64,000 nt of DNA, taken from Vibrio cholerae (GTDB lineage Bacteria > Actinomycetota > Actinomycetes > Actinomycetales > Micrococcaceae). Below are positions 63,198-64,000 of this stretch, piece after piece (positions within the stretch are counted from its first letter, which is position 1; the number at the start of each line of letters is the position of its first letter). The position numbers and the translations under genes are program-made. Location of the stretch: contig WNZI01000005.1 in assembly GCA_009728235.1 (NCBI GenBank), positions 62,001 through 126,000 on the forward strand, in the 5' to 3' direction. The notes under the pieces were generated by a model. That model had not been told where the DNA came from, did not search any database, and saw nothing but the letters and a program-made list of their open reading frames with translations.

Positions 63198-64000
63198 GGC
63201 TGCTCCGCGCCCGCCGAGGCGAAGAGGTCCCCGAGGGCGTCCATCAGGAGGGAGAAGGAGACGGCGCCCGGATCAGGTGTGCCGACGCTCTTCTCGCCGA
63301 GGACGCGTGAGCGTCCGCGGCGGGCGGTGATGTCCGCGGTGGCGTCGGCTGCCTCGCGGGCCGCAGCGGCGGCCCGCTTGGTCGATGCCGCGAGATCGGA
63401 GGAGGCAGCAAACTCGGATTCCAGCGTCTCCCGGAACGGGATGATCGCGTCCACCATGGTCTTGTCGCCCTGTTCCGCGCCCCCGAGGCGTCGGATGGCG
63501 TCGGTCCCTGTGACCAGGGCGCGGACGACGTCCTCCGCCGTGGCCCCGGACGCGTTGTCGAACACGCTCCCGGCCGCGATCAGCGCCGCGCCCCAGAGGG
63601 CTCCGGAGGTCCCGCCGGCCTCTTCTGCCCATGCGTCTCCGGCGCGGAGCAGGACGGTCCGTGCGCCTGCACCCTTCCCGACCGCTGCACGGGCTGCGGT
63701 CACAGCACCGCGGGTGCCGTAGGCCATGCCCTGCCCGTGATCGCCGTCGCGCGACGGCGTCGAGCTTGCCGAAGTACTCCTGGTGCTCCGCAGCCGTCGC
63801 GCGCAGGACCTCCAGGGCCTCCGTGATCGACGCGGCCAGCTCCCGGGACTCGGGGGAGGATTCGGGGATGGTCTCCTCGCCGGGTGTGTGGACCCAGGTG
63901 CGTGCCGGCCGGTCGGCGGTGTCGGGCGCACCCCGGCGGAAAGCGGGAGTGTCCGCGGGTGCCAGCCAGTACTGCTCGAGTTCGTCGTCGAGGAAGACGA
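63194..64000 (-). pseudogene. DhaK/DhaL-fusion kinase (erythrulose/dihydroxyacetone kinase), frameshifted and partial
   Basis: The gene enters from beyond the window end. The part seen has the end of a DAK1 domain (VFLDDELEQYWLAP), a Pro/Glu linker with SRELAASITEALEVLRATAA, and a DAK2 domain: GDGDHGQGM, GAVTAARAAVGKGAGARTVL, EAGGTSGALWGAALIAAG and VLGEKSVGTPDPGA, which bind ATP-Mg. The join DAVA-GDGDHG is broken near 63749-63752, where two G residues appear lost. With the isomerases it resembles LerK/DerK of tetritol catabolism more than a glycerol-pathway kinase. Confidence 0.83.

Noticed and set aside
1-64000. CRISPR arrays, tRNA or rRNA genes, insertion sequences and prophage genes
   Set aside because: No regularly spaced repeats, cloverleaf sequences, transposase, integrase or phage structural motifs were recognised on either strand.

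Overview
The window is 64 kb of high-GC DNA from an actinomycete, most likely a member of the Micrococcaceae close to Arthrobacter. This is inferred from a DUF4193 protein, the SCO1664-family/DUF3090/histidine-phosphatase trio that accompanies mycothiol genes in actinobacteria, frequent GTG starts and GTGA/ATGA overlaps. No rRNA, tRNA, CRISPR array or insertion sequence was seen.

Layout. 0-5 kb: end of a PucR regulator, a DNA-3-methyladenine glycosylase with an SDR, DUF4193, an esterase, a PRC-barrel/DUF2382 stress protein and a VOC protein. 4.7-8.7 kb: an iron-siderophore ABC importer behind an IdeR/DtxR-like box. 8.8-12.2 kb: an amide module (acetamidase, APC permease, divergent GntR regulator). 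12.3-21.8 kb: a run of stress and energy genes (universal stress protein, PPOX protein, DoxX, CtpE-like P-type ATPase, alcohol dehydrogenase, DUF1003, phosphoketolase). Every promoter region in this run holds a GGGnC-n5-GnCC type palindrome like the mycobacterial DosR box. 21.8-24.2 kb: TetR plus a 14-TM exporter. 24.2-28.8 kb: a MacB-type ABC efflux set with an adaptor and a lipoprotein. 29.2-32.2 kb: a degenerate zone with a 5'-truncated LacI gene, an AT-richer P-loop ATPase that looks horizontally acquired, and a yybP-ykoY (Mn2+) riboswitch in front of a 3'-truncated terC. 32.2-43.5 kb: a secreted trypsin-like protease, a GntP transporter with a class III CoA-transferase and an HMG-CoA-lyase-like enzyme, an IclR regulator, a SsuABC/TauABC-type importer, an MFS protein and an MDR oxidoreductase. 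43.5-44.1 kb: relics of an rpiB-tpiA pair. 44.3-50.3 kb: the SCO1664 trio, a TetR/SDR/esterase group and a spore-photoproduct-lyase-like radical SAM gene. 50.5-61.2 kb: two divergent operons for amino-sugar use. 61.3-64 kb: an NAD(P)H oxidoreductase and the start of a tetrulose-phosphate operon (RpiB-like and TIM-like isomerases, DhaK/DhaL-type kinase cut by the window end).

How the genes work together. The 50.5-61.2 kb block encodes an ABC transporter and CutC on one strand. The other strand carries a SIS-domain AgaS-like protein, a ROK kinase, a PfkB kinase, a class II aldolase, a DeoR regulator, NagB and NagA. Together these are enough for uptake, phosphorylation, deacetylation, deamination and aldol cleavage of GalNAc and GlcNAc without a PTS.

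Sequence quality. Ten otherwise normal reading frames are each broken by loss of one or two bases from a short C or G run, with no insertions seen. Systematic base-calling error is the simplest explanation, so these genes are reported as frameshifted but may be intact in the organism.
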